A stretch of 22,042 nt of DNA, taken from contig CAYTPY010000031.1 of assembly GCA_964439725.1 (NCBI GenBank), forward strand, positions 1 through 22,042. Reading direction: 5' to 3'. Positions 7,002 through 14,665 of this stretch are shown one piece after another. The stretch comes from Croceibacterium_A sp964439725 (lineage in GTDB: Bacteria; Pseudomonadota; Alphaproteobacteria; Sphingomonadales; Sphingomonadaceae). Numbering within the stretch: position 1 is the stretch's first letter; every line of letters starts with the position of its first letter. The notes under the pieces are model-generated. The model saw only the letters and a program-made list of their open reading frames with translations. It had not been told where the DNA came from and searched no databases. Both the position numbers and the translations under genes were made by a program.

Positions 7002-7591
7002 TAGAAAGGTCCGAGAACCCGGGTCGGCGTGACGATGGCCGAAAGACGCATGTCGTGGAGCTCGGTCGGCAGTTCATCCACCTCCTGCACATCCCAAGCC
7101 ATCCCGATGGCGATGGTCTGCGGATGCGCGGCAAGGAAGCGATCGTAATACCCGCCTCCCTGGCCGAGCCGATCACCTTTGGCGGTAAAACCAACCAGCG
7201 GCATGAACAGTACTTCGGGCACGACCACTAGCGCGTCGACGCCCGGCTGCCGCAATCCCCACACGCCGCTCTCGAGATCGCTCTCTTCATAGGGATCGGT
7301 GTGCAGGCGGAATTCCATCGGCTTGTCGAGCGTGGTGACACGGGGCAGGGCGACCGCGTGGCCGCGTTCAAAGAAGAACTTGATGTAACCGAAAGCGGGA
7401 GCCTCGCCGGCGTCGGCGCGGTACAGGCCGACGGTGGCATTGCCGGGCACCAGATCAAGCACTGAGCCGGGTGGCTGCTTGAACACCAGCGCGCTCGCTT
7501 GCGGGGGCAGCGCCGCGGCATGTTCGCGGCGCTTGCGGCGCAGTTCAGTGCGCAATTGCTTCTTGCGTTCGGCGACGTTCGGATCGGTCAT
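7001..7591 (-). CDS. 5-formyltetrahydrofolate cyclo-ligase
   Basis: ATP-dependent conversion of 5-formyl-THF to 5,10-methenyl-THF, returning stored folate to the active pool. The 196-aa protein has the basic N-terminal helix (ERKKQLRTELRRKRREH), the central PGSVLDLVPGNATVGLY strand and the family signature GDRLGQGGGYYDRFL (about residues 139-153). The ATG at 7591 was taken because homology starts there; the longer open frame upstream overlaps the 6S RNA. The zapA / 6S RNA / cyclo-ligase order is the arrangement known from many proteobacteria (ygfA locus in E. coli), so this gene is probably transcribed through or directly after the 6S RNA. Confidence 0.94.
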   Translation of the reverse strand: MTDPNVAERKKQLRTELRRKRREHAAALPPQASALVFKQPPGSVLDLVPGNATVGLYRADAGEAPAFGYIKFFFERGHAVALPRVTTLDKPMEFRLHTDPYEESDLESGVWGLRQPGVDALVVVPEVLFMPLVGFTAKGDRLGQGGGYYDRFLAAHPQTIAIGMAWDVQEVDELPTELHDMRLSAIVTPTRVLGPF

Positions 7592-7626
7592 GCTGTTCCC
7601 TAGCCGCCGATGGGAAAGGGGAGCAA

Positions 7627-7786
7627 GTGGCGGAACCACCATGGGTCGTTACCGGGAAATCCTCTGACGCCTAAACGTCAGGTGGGCGCCGTATGCACCG
7701 GCCCAGGGGCCGGGCAGGGACAGCTCCCGTGGATTGCTTATAGCCTCAGGGATATTCACAAGGCTCGTGCCGGGCAGTCCCGCCAC
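7627..7786 (-). ncRNA. ssrS: Probable 6S RNA
   Basis: The gap between zapA and the cyclo-ligase gene is where 6S RNA lies in many proteobacteria. On the minus strand GTGGCGGGA (7778-7786) pairs with TTCCGCCAC (7627-7635), giving a 9-bp closing stem (one G-U) around about 140 bases. Inside, the 5' side holds ATCCCTGAGGCTATAAGC, resembling the CCCCTGAGCCGATA segment of E. coli 6S RNA. The 3' side holds a small perfect hairpin, CTGACG/CGTCAG (7664-7681), as often found in the central bubble. 6S RNA mimics an open promoter and sequesters sigma-70 RNA polymerase in stationary phase. Exact ends are uncertain by about 10 bases; the call is from structure and synteny. Confidence 0.75.
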
Positions 7787-7793
7787 GTCCTAT

Positions 7794-8108
7794 CTAGGAG
7801 GTCGCGTCCTCACCCTCAAGACGGCTCGCCAGAGATTCGAGAGTTTCAGCAACACGTTCCAGCGCTTCACCGACCTCGGCCTCACCGGCGGACGATGAGG
7901 ACGATCGGGAGCGTAGCTCGTGAAGCTCGTCAGCCAGGAACAGCGCAGCGAACAGCAATAAACGGGGTTCCGACTGCCCGGCTATGTTCGGCAGACGCGC
8001 GAGCTTCTCGTCTATCATACGGCCGAGCCGTTCGATGTGCGGCTCTTCACCGTCGCCGCACGCAACGGTGTAAGGCCTTCCACCAATAGAGAGATTGACG
8101 TTGCTCAT
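7794..8108 (-). CDS. zapA: Cell division protein ZapA
   Basis: Z-ring-associated protein that cross-links and stabilises FtsZ filaments at the division site. The 104-aa protein has the ZapA head (VNLSIGGRPYTVACGDGEEPHIERLGRMIDEKLARL), a helical middle with LLLFAALFLADELHELR and a C-terminal coiled-coil segment (EVGEALERVAETLESLASRLE). It shares an ATGA 4-base overlap with the preceding 63-codon gene, so the two are translationally coupled. The stop is immediately followed by the 6S RNA candidate. Confidence 0.93.
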   Translation of the reverse strand: MSNVNLSIGGRPYTVACGDGEEPHIERLGRMIDEKLARLPNIAGQSEPRLLLFAALFLADELHELRSRSSSSSAGEAEVGEALERVAETLESLASRLEGEDATS

Positions 8109-8296
8109 TGTCCCAACGCGCCGATAACTTGGTCGAGCTCCGCGAGAGCGGCTTCAGCTTCGGTGCGCAGCATCTGGTACTTTTGAGCGAGCTCGGGTTG
8201 GTCGCGGTCGGCCCCCGGGCGGCTTGCGGCGGCGTCTATTCGGCGTGCCGCCGCCTCGATGCGGGCTGCCGCCCGCGCGATGCGCTCTCCATCCAT
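8105..8296 (-). CDS. Small coiled-coil protein upstream of zapA
   Basis: 63-aa protein, almost entirely predicted helix, rich in Ala, Arg and Glu (IARAAARIEAAARRIDAAAS, then LAQKYQMLRTEAEAALAELDQVIGAL). It has no signal peptide or membrane segment. Its stop overlaps the zapA start (ATGA), and a small helical open reading frame in this position next to zapA and tkt is, from memory, also seen in other alphaproteobacteria (compare DUF4164 proteins of Rhizobiales). It could be a ZapA partner or ZapB-like factor, but that rests only on coupling and coiled-coil character. The ribosome site before the ATG is weak. Confidence 0.7.
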   Translation of the reverse strand: MDGERIARAAARIEAAARRIDAAASRPGADRDQPELAQKYQMLRTEAEAALAELDQVIGALGQ

Positions 8297-8406
8297 GCCA
8301 AAAGACTAGTGAAAACCTGCTGGTTCAGCAAAACCTTGGCGGCGGGAGCTGTGAATAAGCCGCGCGCTGCACATCTCTCGCGCTCTCGGCGCTACGCTTG
8401 ACGCAA

Positions 8407-8422
8407 GGGGCGGCCCCGCCCC
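8407..8422. repeat. 16-bp GC palindrome in the tkt upstream region
   Basis: GGGGCGG and CCGCCCC flank a CC centre. It lies in the 180-base divergent gap between the zapA unit and tkt, about 55 bases before the tkt ATG. It could be a protein-binding site or a 5'-UTR hairpin. I found no convincing sigma-70 promoter in this gap on either strand. Confidence 0.4.
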
Positions 8423-8476
8423 AAGAGGCGCGAAGCCGAATCGCGGCCCCCAAATCGAAGCCTCCGGAGCCTTTGC

Positions 8477-10456
8477 ATGAGCCACGACCCTGCCCGTTAC
8501 GCGCCTATGGCTGATGCCATCCGCGCCCTAGCGATGGATGCGGTCGAGGCGGCGAACTCGGGCCATCCGGGCATGCCGATGGGCATGGCGGATGTCGCGA
8601 CCGTCCTATGGTCGGAATACCTGAAGTTCGATCCCAGCGCCCCCGATTGGGCGGACCGCGACCGCTTCGTGCTCTCGGCCGGACATGGCTCGATGCTGGT
8701 TTACGCGCTGCTCAACTTGTCCGGTTACGCACACCCCACGCTAGACGAAATCCGCAACTTCCGTCAGTTCGGCAGCCCTTGCGCTGGCCATCCAGAGAAC
8801 TTCCTGATCGAAGGCATCGAGGCCACTACGGGGCCGCTGGGCCAAGGGCTGGCAATGGCGGTCGGAATGGCGATTGCGGAACGGCACCTCAATGCTGTGT
8901 TCGGAGACGAACTGGTCGATCACCGTACTTGGGTTGTCGCCGGCGACGGTTGTCTCATGGAAGGCATCAATCACGAGGCGATCGGTCTGGCAGGGCACCT
9001 GAAGCTCGGCCGGATGATCGTGTTGTGGGACGACAACAAGATAACGATCGATGGCTCGACCGACCTCTCCACCAGCGAAGACGTACTCGCTCGTTATGCG
9101 GCCACTGGTTGGCACACAGTGTCCTGCGATGGCCATGACGTCGCGTCGATCCGGCGCTCACTGGACGAGGCTGTGGCAGATGATCGCCCTTCGATCGTCG
9201 CCTGCCGCACGATCATCGGTAAGGGTGCCCCCACCAAGCAAGGCACCAGCAAGACTCATGGTTCGCCGTTGGGCAAGGACGAAGTCGCCGCCACTCGCGA
9301 AGCGATCGGCTGGAGCCACGATCCGTTCGTGATTCCGGAGGACGTGCTGACGGCATGGCGAAGCACCGCTGAGCGCGGCACACAGGCGCGTGCGGAATGG
9401 GGGCAGCGGCTCGATAGCCATGCCGACAAGGATGAGTTCACGCGGCGGATGCAAGGGCGCCTGCCGGAGAACGATGAAGCTGCAAAGGTCTTCACCTCCT
9501 GGCTCCAGGGTGATCAGAAGGTTGCCACCCGCCGCGCCTCTGAACTCGCGCTCGAGGTCTTGACGCCGCTGCTGCCCGAGATGATTGGCGGTTCGGCGGA
9601 TCTTACCGGTTCGAACAATACCAAGACGCCGGCTACCCCGCCGCTCGATGCCAACAACTATGCCGGCCGCTATGTCTACTACGGCATTCGCGAATTCGGT
9701 ATGGCCGCCGCGATGAACGGCATGGCGCTGCACGGCGGCGTGATTCCCTACGGTGGAACGTTCCTGATCTTCAGTGACTACTGCCGCAATGCGATCCGCC
9801 TTTCGGCTCTGCAGCAGGTGCGCGTCATCTATGTGCTGACGCACGACTCGATCGGTCTCGGTGAGGACGGTCCGACCCACCAGCCGGTGGAACATGTGAT
9901 GAGCTTGCGCCTCATCCCCAATCTCAACGTGTTCCGCCCCGCCGATGTGATCGAGACGGCAGAGTGCTGGAACATTGCTCTGCAGAGCCCGGAGACCCCC
10001 TCTGTCCTGGCGTTGACCCGCCAGAACCTGCCGCAACTCCGTCATGAGGGTGAAATGCTCTCCACGCGCGGCGCTTACACGCTCAAGCGGGCCGAAAACC
10101 TGCGCAAGGTAATCCTCATTGCAACGGGCTCCGAAGTAGCCTTGGCGGTCGATGTCGCGAAAGCTCTGGAAGCCGACGGCATTGGCGCCGACGTGGTTTC
10201 GGCGCCTTGCCTCGAATTATTCGACCAGCAGGACGAAGGTTACCGCCACGAACTGCTGCCGCCGACCGACGACGTACTCAAGGTCTCGATCGAAGCCGGT
10301 GTCACCCTGGGATGGGAACGTTACACCACGACCAACGGCCTCAACATCGGTCTCGACAGGTTCGGTGCCTCGGCTCCGGCTGAGGACCTGTTCAAGCGCT
10401 TCGGCTTCTCGGTGGAGTCGATCGTTCCGAAGATCAAAGACAAGCTCGCAAGCTAG
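8477..10456 (+). CDS. tkt: Transketolase
   Basis: Transfers two-carbon ketol units between sugar phosphates in the non-oxidative pentose phosphate pathway, using thiamine diphosphate. The 659-aa protein has the full family length. Active-site histidines are in SGHPG (residue 30) and GHG (residue 70). The TPP/Mg motif starts GDGCLMEG (156-163) and ends DDNK with N187. The central pyrimidine-binding domain shows IREFGMAAAMNG and HDSIGLGEDGPTHQP, and a C-terminal transketolase domain follows. GGAG (8466-8469) sits 7 bases before the ATG. It is first of a tkt-gap-MOSC-pgk unit with 14-, 10- and about 0-base gaps, and diverges from the zapA unit as in other alphaproteobacteria. Confidence 0.96.
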   Translation: MSHDPARYAPMADAIRALAMDAVEAANSGHPGMPMGMADVATVLWSEYLKFDPSAPDWADRDRFVLSAGHGSMLVYALLNLSGYAHPTLDEIRNFRQFGSPCAGHPENFLIEGIEATTGPLGQGLAMAVGMAIAERHLNAVFGDELVDHRTWVVAGDGCLMEGINHEAIGLAGHLKLGRMIVLWDDNKITIDGSTDLSTSEDVLARYAATGWHTVSCDGHDVASIRRSLDEAVADDRPSIVACRTIIGKGAPTKQGTSKTHGSPLGKDEVAATREAIGWSHDPFVIPEDVLTAWRSTAERGTQARAEWGQRLDSHADKDEFTRRMQGRLPENDEAAKVFTSWLQGDQKVATRRASELALEVLTPLLPEMIGGSADLTGSNNTKTPATPPLDANNYAGRYVYYGIREFGMAAAMNGMALHGGVIPYGGTFLIFSDYCRNAIRLSALQQVRVIYVLTHDSIGLGEDGPTHQPVEHVMSLRLIPNLNVFRPADVIETAECWNIALQSPETPSVLALTRQNLPQLRHEGEMLSTRGAYTLKRAENLRKVILIATGSEVALAVDVAKALEADGIGADVVSAPCLELFDQQDEGYRHELLPPTDDVLKVSIEAGVTLGWERYTTTNGLNIGLDRFGASAPAEDLFKRFGFSVESIVPKIKDKLAS

Positions 10457-10470
10457 CAGGAGTTCTTCAG

Positions 10471-11478
10471 ATGGCGACTAAGGTAGCGATCAACGGGTTC
10501 GGACGGATCGGGCGGCTTGTCGCGCGTGCTATCCTCGAGCGCGATGATCACGGATTGGAACTCGTCGCAATCAACGATTTGGCCGATGCCAAGTCCAATG
10601 CGCTGCTCTTTGCATACGATTCGGTTCACGGCCGCTTCCCTGGCGAGGTTACCGCTACGGAGAACACCATCGTCGTCAACGGGCGCGAAATTGCGGTTAC
10701 CAGCGAGCGCGATCCCGGCAAGCTGCCGCACAAGGCGATGGGTGTGGATCTGGTGCTCGAATGCACCGGCTTCTTCCAGTCGGACGAGGCCAGCCGCCCG
10801 CATCTCGAAGCCGGTGCTCAGCGCGTACTGATCTCCGCGCCCGCGACAGGCGTCTCCAAGACGATCGTGTTCGGGGTCAATCAGGACACCCTGACCGCGG
10901 ACGACGTGATCGTCTCCAACGCCAGCTGCACCACCAACTGCCTCGCACCAGTCGCCAAGGTGTTGCACGAGACCGTGGGCATCGAACGCGGCTTCATGAC
11001 CACGATCCACAGCTACACCAACGACCAGCGGATGCTGGACCAGATCCACAAGGACCTGCGCCGTGCCCGCGCTGGGGCGATGAACATGATCCCGACGACC
11101 ACCGGCGCGGCCCGCGCCGTAGGCCTGGTACTGCCGGAGCTGAAGGGCAAGCTCGACGGTTCGTCGGTCCGCGTGCCGACGCCGAACGTGTCGATGGTCG
11201 ACTTGGTCTTCACTCCGGGTCGCGACACCAGTGCTGAGGAGCTCAATTCCGCGCTCAAGGCGGCGGCGGACGGCCCCATGAAGGGCGTCCTCGATTATAC
11301 AGACCAGCCGCTGGTCAGCAGCGACTTCAACCACTACCCGGCGAGTTCGACGGTCGACAGCCTTGAGACCGCCGTGCTCGAAAGCAGGCTTGCCCGCGTC
11401 GTCTCCTGGTACGACAACGAATGGGGCTTCTCCAACCGAATGATCGATACAGCCGGCGTGATGGCGAAGTTTCTCTGA
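10471..11478 (+). CDS. gap: Glyceraldehyde-3-phosphate dehydrogenase, type I
   Basis: Interconverts glyceraldehyde-3-phosphate and 1,3-bisphosphoglycerate. The 335-aa protein opens with the nucleotide-binding motif AINGFGRIGR. Asp36 in AINDLAD fits NAD specificity, the catalytic cysteine is C153 in SNASCTTNC, and the partner histidine H180 is in TTIHSYT. The C-terminal WYDNEWGFSNRM block is intact. AGGAG (10458-10462) lies 8 bases before the ATG, 14 bases after tkt. The INDLAD-SNALLFAYDSVHG segment is typical of alphaproteobacterial Gap; an erythrose-4-phosphate dehydrogenase role is less likely. Confidence 0.96.
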   Translation: MATKVAINGFGRIGRLVARAILERDDHGLELVAINDLADAKSNALLFAYDSVHGRFPGEVTATENTIVVNGREIAVTSERDPGKLPHKAMGVDLVLECTGFFQSDEASRPHLEAGAQRVLISAPATGVSKTIVFGVNQDTLTADDVIVSNASCTTNCLAPVAKVLHETVGIERGFMTTIHSYTNDQRMLDQIHKDLRRARAGAMNMIPTTTGAARAVGLVLPELKGKLDGSSVRVPTPNVSMVDLVFTPGRDTSAEELNSALKAAADGPMKGVLDYTDQPLVSSDFNHYPASSTVDSLETAVLESRLARVVSWYDNEWGFSNRMIDTAGVMAKFL

Positions 11479-11488
11479 GGAGATCCGG

Positions 11489-11947
11489 GTGGCCGCGAGG
11501 CTGGCGGGAATAGCAAGGCACGACCGGCCAAAGGGACCGATGGAGACCGTTGCAAGCGTTTTCGTCACCTCGGCTGAAGGTGTCCGTGGCGATTTCCGCG
11601 GCAGCCTGGCTGCCACCAAGCCAACCCGCAAGCGTCAGGTTTCGTTGGTCGAAGCGGAGGCTTGGGCAGCGGCGATGGCTGAGACGCATGGTCACCTCGA
11701 ATGGTGGCAATCGCGTCGCAACTTGCTGGTCGAAGGTGTTCGGCTGCCGCGCCACAGGGGCACGCAGGTGCTCATCGGCGACACCTTGGTTATAGAGATC
11801 ACATCCGAGTGCGATCCGTGTGACCGGATGGATATGCTGCATCCGGGCCTGCGTGCGGCGCTCACGCCGGATTGGCGCGGCGGGTGCTGCGGCCGCGTGA
11901 TCGAGGATGGCGAGATTGCCGTCGGGGATGAAGTAAGGGTTCTATGA
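11489..11947 (+). CDS. MOSC-domain protein
   Basis: 152-aa single-domain protein of the MOSC family (molybdenum-cofactor sulfurase C-terminal domain), whose members bind or transfer sulfur or molybdenum-cofactor species. Visible landmarks are GIARHDRPKGPMETV (7-21), GVRGDFRG (31-38), the cysteine-bearing SECDPCDRM (C108, C111), the GGCCGRV segment (C133, C134) and the closing GEIAVGDEV. No partner domain is present. The GTG start at 11489 is preceded by GAGGAG with a 6-base gap, 10 bases after gap. Its stop is interlocked with the pgk start, so it is a real, co-translated member of the glycolytic operon. Its substrate is unknown, and a MOSC gene between gap and pgk has no obvious metabolic link. 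Confidence 0.85.
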   Translation: MAARLAGIARHDRPKGPMETVASVFVTSAEGVRGDFRGSLAATKPTRKRQVSLVEAEAWAAAMAETHGHLEWWQSRRNLLVEGVRLPRHRGTQVLIGDTLVIEITSECDPCDRMDMLHPGLRAALTPDWRGGCCGRVIEDGEIAVGDEVRVL

Positions 11948-13149
11948 TGGCTCAGTTCCGTACCTTGGATTCGCTTCACGATGTCCACGGCAAGGTCGCC
12001 TTGGTGCGCGTCGACCTCAACCTGCCGATGGCCGACGGCCGGGCGACCGATCTCACCCGGGCAAGGGCGGTGGCGCCGACTATCCTCGAGCTCGCGGACG
12101 CCGGGGCGAAAGTGCTCCTGCTGGCCCACTATGGGCGGCCTAAGGGCGAGCGCCACTCGACGATGTCGACCAGCTACCTTCAGGGCGCGGTGGAGGAAGT
12201 TCTCGGCCGCAAGCTGATGTACATCTCGGAAGTCTCCGGCCCCGTAGTCGAGCAGTCGCTGGCGATCTTTCGCCCGGGCGACATCGGCTTGCTGGAAAAC
12301 ACGCGCTTCTGGCCCGGTGAAGAGAAGAACGATCCCGAGTTTGCTCGCGCGATCGCAGCGAACGGCGATTTCTACGTCAACGACGCCTTCTCCGCCTCGC
12401 ACCGCGCGCACGCGAGCACCGAAGGCTTGGCGCACCTCCTGCCTGCCTACGCCGGCCGCGCGATGCAGGCGGAGCTCGAGGCGCTGGACAAGGCCTTGGG
12501 AAGCCCGGAGAAGCCGGTGGCGGCAGTTGTCGGCGGCGCCAAGGTTTCCACCAAGCTTGCCGTGCTCGAGCACTTAGTGGCGCGCGTCGATCACCTGATC
12601 ATCGGCGGCGGAATGGCCAACACGTTCCTGGCTGCGCGGGGGGTGGACGTGGGAAAAAGCCTTTGCGAGCATGAGCTTACGGCGAAGGTGGAGGCGATCA
12701 TGGATGCCGCCGACCGCGCGGACTGTACCGTGCACTTGCCCTATGACGTTGTAGTAGCAAGGGAATTTGCCGCCAATCCGCCCTCGCTGCGCACCTGCAA
12801 CGTGCACGAGGTCGCCGCCGACGAGATGATCCTCGACGTCGGCCCACGTGCGAATGAAGCGCTTAGTGATGTACTGAAAACCTGCCGAACACTGGTCTGG
12901 AATGGTCCGATGGGCGCTTTTGAGACGCCACCGTTCGATCGGGGCACCGTTGCGCTGGCGCAGACCGCGGCGGCGCTCACGCGGGAGGGCTCGCTGGTCT
13001 CTGTGGCCGGGGGAGGCGATACCGTGGCCGCGCTCAACCATGCCGGAGTCGCGGGCGATTTCTCCTATGTCTCTACGGCTGGCGGCGCGTTCCTTGAATG
13101 GATGGAAGGCCGCGAGCTGCCGGGAGTGGCGGCGCTGCGCGCCGGATAG
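11947..13149 (+). CDS. pgk: Phosphoglycerate kinase
   Basis: Transfers phosphate between 1,3-bisphosphoglycerate and ADP. The 400-aa protein has the N-terminal substrate domain (LVRVDLNLPM, AHYGRPKG, LLENTRFWPGEEKND, YVNDAFSASHRAHAST), the hinge region with GGAKVSTKL, and the nucleotide domain with IIGGGMANTFL, VWNGPMGAFE and VAGGGDTVAAL. Two ATGs are adjacent (ATGATG). The second, 11947, was preferred because the homologous start MAQFRTLDSL follows and AAGG is 8 bases upstream. The first, 11944, would make an ATGA overlap with the MOSC stop. Either implies coupling to the MOSC gene. Confidence 0.95.
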   Translation: MAQFRTLDSLHDVHGKVALVRVDLNLPMADGRATDLTRARAVAPTILELADAGAKVLLLAHYGRPKGERHSTMSTSYLQGAVEEVLGRKLMYISEVSGPVVEQSLAIFRPGDIGLLENTRFWPGEEKNDPEFARAIAANGDFYVNDAFSASHRAHASTEGLAHLLPAYAGRAMQAELEALDKALGSPEKPVAAVVGGAKVSTKLAVLEHLVARVDHLIIGGGMANTFLAARGVDVGKSLCEHELTAKVEAIMDAADRADCTVHLPYDVVVAREFAANPPSLRTCNVHEVAADEMILDVGPRANEALSDVLKTCRTLVWNGPMGAFETPPFDRGTVALAQTAAALTREGSLVSVAGGGDTVAALNHAGVAGDFSYVSTAGGAFLEWMEGRELPGVAALRAG

Positions 13150-13231
13150 GCCGCCGCTACCGCGGGAGTTTCCGCTCGCGCTCGGGCGTGAAACTAGGCA
13201 AATTGCCGTCTCGGATTTCGCGAGGACGGGA

Positions 13232-14524
13232 ATGGCCGTGCGATTCGGGACGAGCTTCGTGGCGCTTTGGGCCGTGCTGATGCTGACAGCGACCGAGGCA
13301 GGGGCGCAGGGTGTCACTGTCGAGCCACCTACAGACGCGGAGCGTCCGGAGCTGGTTGCGAAAGTCCGTGCAACCTATCCCACCATGCCCGAGAACCTCG
13401 TGGCGACGTTCGCGGATTGGCGTCTCACGCTCCATGACAATTCGCCGTGCGAGTTGGTCGACTGGCTCGCCGCGCAACCGGCCGAAGCGCGGCCGCCAGA
13501 CATGCGGCTTCCGAATACCTGCGCGGTGGGGATCGACGATCTGACGCCTGACGGAGCGCGTGAGCTGCTGGGCGAAGATGCCATATCCGGGCGTATCGAT
13601 GGCGACACGGTCACCGTAGTCACGCGCTCGAGCGACAACGAGGTCCGGCTGTGTTGCTCGATCCAAGGCGAGTTCGAGCGCGTCGGCGACAGCCAGTACT
13701 GGGCCGCGCGTCGCCGCCTTCCGGAGGCCGAGCGCGCGATGCTGTTCCTGGTGAATACGGCCGATCGCGGCTCTCAGCCCCTCTTCCTGCGCGGCCCGCT
13801 CGCCCCGCCGGAGCCGGTGCTGGCTCGGTTTCCGTTGCAAGGTCAGCAGTTCGAGCGCGAGTTCGCGAGCGCCGCGCTTGGTGAGACGCGGCTGCTGCGC
13901 ATCTACCTCCCGCCGGGCTGGACCAAGGACAAGCGCTGGCCTGCGCTGTTCATGACGGACGGCAACGCGCGGGTCTTCGCCCCTATGGTCGAGCAGATGA
14001 TACTCGACGGAGCGATCTCCCCCACGGTGATCGTCAGCGCGGAGTCCGGCCGCATGACGGAACAAGGCGACATGCGAGGCGCCGAATACATCAAGGGGCG
14101 CGATCGCTTCGAGCGGCACATGGCGTTCTTCGCCGGCGAGCTCGTCCGCTACGCACGCGACGAGTTTGGCGTGTCCTCCGGTCGCGGCGAGACGGCTGTT
14201 GCGGGCGCTTCGAACGGCGGCGTCTTCGCGCTGTGGGCCGGCTTGCTTCATCCTGAGATCTTCGGCGATGCGATCGCAATGTCGCCCGGTATCGTGCAGA
14301 TCACGCCCGAAGACCTGGTCCGCCAACCGCGCGCCCGTTTCCACGTCTCGGGCGGGCTCTATGAAACCGGGTTTTATCGCGGGGCGCAGACCGCGGAACA
14401 AGCGTTGAGCCAAGCAGGGTTCGAAGTCACGGCGCGCTATCCTGCGGCTGGACACGCCCAAGATCAATGGGCGTTCGTGCTGTACGAGGCGCTGCAGCAG
14501 ATGTACGCCGGCCAATTAAAGTAA
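13232..14524 (+). CDS. Secreted esterase, enterochelin-esterase/esterase D-like
   Basis: 430-aa alpha/beta-hydrolase with a Sec signal peptide (MAVRFGTSFVALWAVLMLTATEAGA, then Q). About 30-190 is a region without a sure assignment. It contains a cysteine pair (LCCSIQ), and a block ending RRRLPEAERAMLFLV recalls the N-terminal Ig-like domain of Fes/IroD esterases. The C-terminal hydrolase domain (about 195-430) has RIYLPPGW, ALFMTDGN, the nucleophile in GASNGG (S327) and a late histidine in AAGHAQDQW (about H408). The substrate could be a siderophore, carbohydrate or other acyl ester; it is not decidable here. ATG 13232 has AGGA 5 bases upstream. It sits between pgk and fba without obvious metabolic link, 82 bases after pgk. 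Confidence 0.82.
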   Translation: MAVRFGTSFVALWAVLMLTATEAGAQGVTVEPPTDAERPELVAKVRATYPTMPENLVATFADWRLTLHDNSPCELVDWLAAQPAEARPPDMRLPNTCAVGIDDLTPDGARELLGEDAISGRIDGDTVTVVTRSSDNEVRLCCSIQGEFERVGDSQYWAARRRLPEAERAMLFLVNTADRGSQPLFLRGPLAPPEPVLARFPLQGQQFEREFASAALGETRLLRIYLPPGWTKDKRWPALFMTDGNARVFAPMVEQMILDGAISPTVIVSAESGRMTEQGDMRGAEYIKGRDRFERHMAFFAGELVRYARDEFGVSSGRGETAVAGASNGGVFALWAGLLHPEIFGDAIAMSPGIVQITPEDLVRQPRARFHVSGGLYETGFYRGAQTAEQALSQAGFEVTARYPAAGHAQDQWAFVLYEALQQMYAGQLK

Positions 14525-14591
14525 TTTCTCGATCCGTTCGGATTAGTCGACGCAACATTATAGCCGCCCGAAGAGCGCACCGGCGCTGGAT

Positions 14592-14622
14592 TTGACCTTT
14601 CCTGCAACCAGTCCAATATAAC
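14592..14622 (+). promoter_or_regulatory. Candidate fba promoter
   Basis: TTGACC (14592-14597) and TATAAC (14617-14622) each match the consensus at five positions of six, but are separated by 19 bases, 2 more than ideal. The surrounding stretch is AT-rich against a GC-rich background. Transcription would start near 14629, giving a leader of about 55 bases that contains the hairpin at 14647-14665. It suggests fba is at least partly expressed independently of the tkt-pgk unit. Confidence 0.5.
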
Positions 14623-14646
14623 AGCTGAGCTTCCCCCTTTTTTTAA

Positions 14647-14665
14647 TTCCCGACCATGTCGGGAA
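14647..14665 (+). promoter_or_regulatory. 5'-UTR hairpin just upstream of fba ribosome site
   Basis: TTCCCGAC and GTCGGGAA make a perfect 8-bp stem with a CAT loop, ending 4 bases before the GGAGA ribosome site (14670-14674) and 19 bases before the ATG. A T-run (about 14637-14644) precedes rather than follows it on the plus strand, and on the minus strand the hairpin is followed by an A-run, so it is not an intrinsic terminator. It may stabilise the mRNA, affect translation or be a binding site. Confidence 0.5.

Noticed and set aside
8398..8426. TTGACG as -35 of a tkt promoter
   Set aside because: No -10-like hexamer occurs 15-19 bases downstream; the region is a GC palindrome.
10453..11631. 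392-codon open frame antisense to gap
   Set aside because: It lies wholly opposite an intact, well-conserved gene. Its translation is rich in Arg, His and Gly with no domain, as expected of a high-GC shadow frame. Similar antisense frames opposite tkt (9158-10045) and the esterase (13157-14515) were rejected for the same reason.
12902..13231. Upstream extension of the esterase frame into pgk
   Set aside because: It overlaps the conserved 3' part of pgk in another frame. The signal peptide starts at 13232 with a ribosome site.
14634..14665. T-run plus hairpin before fba as an intrinsic terminator
   Set aside because: The T-run precedes the stem on the plus strand, and on the minus strand the hairpin is followed by A residues, so neither direction has stem-then-T order.
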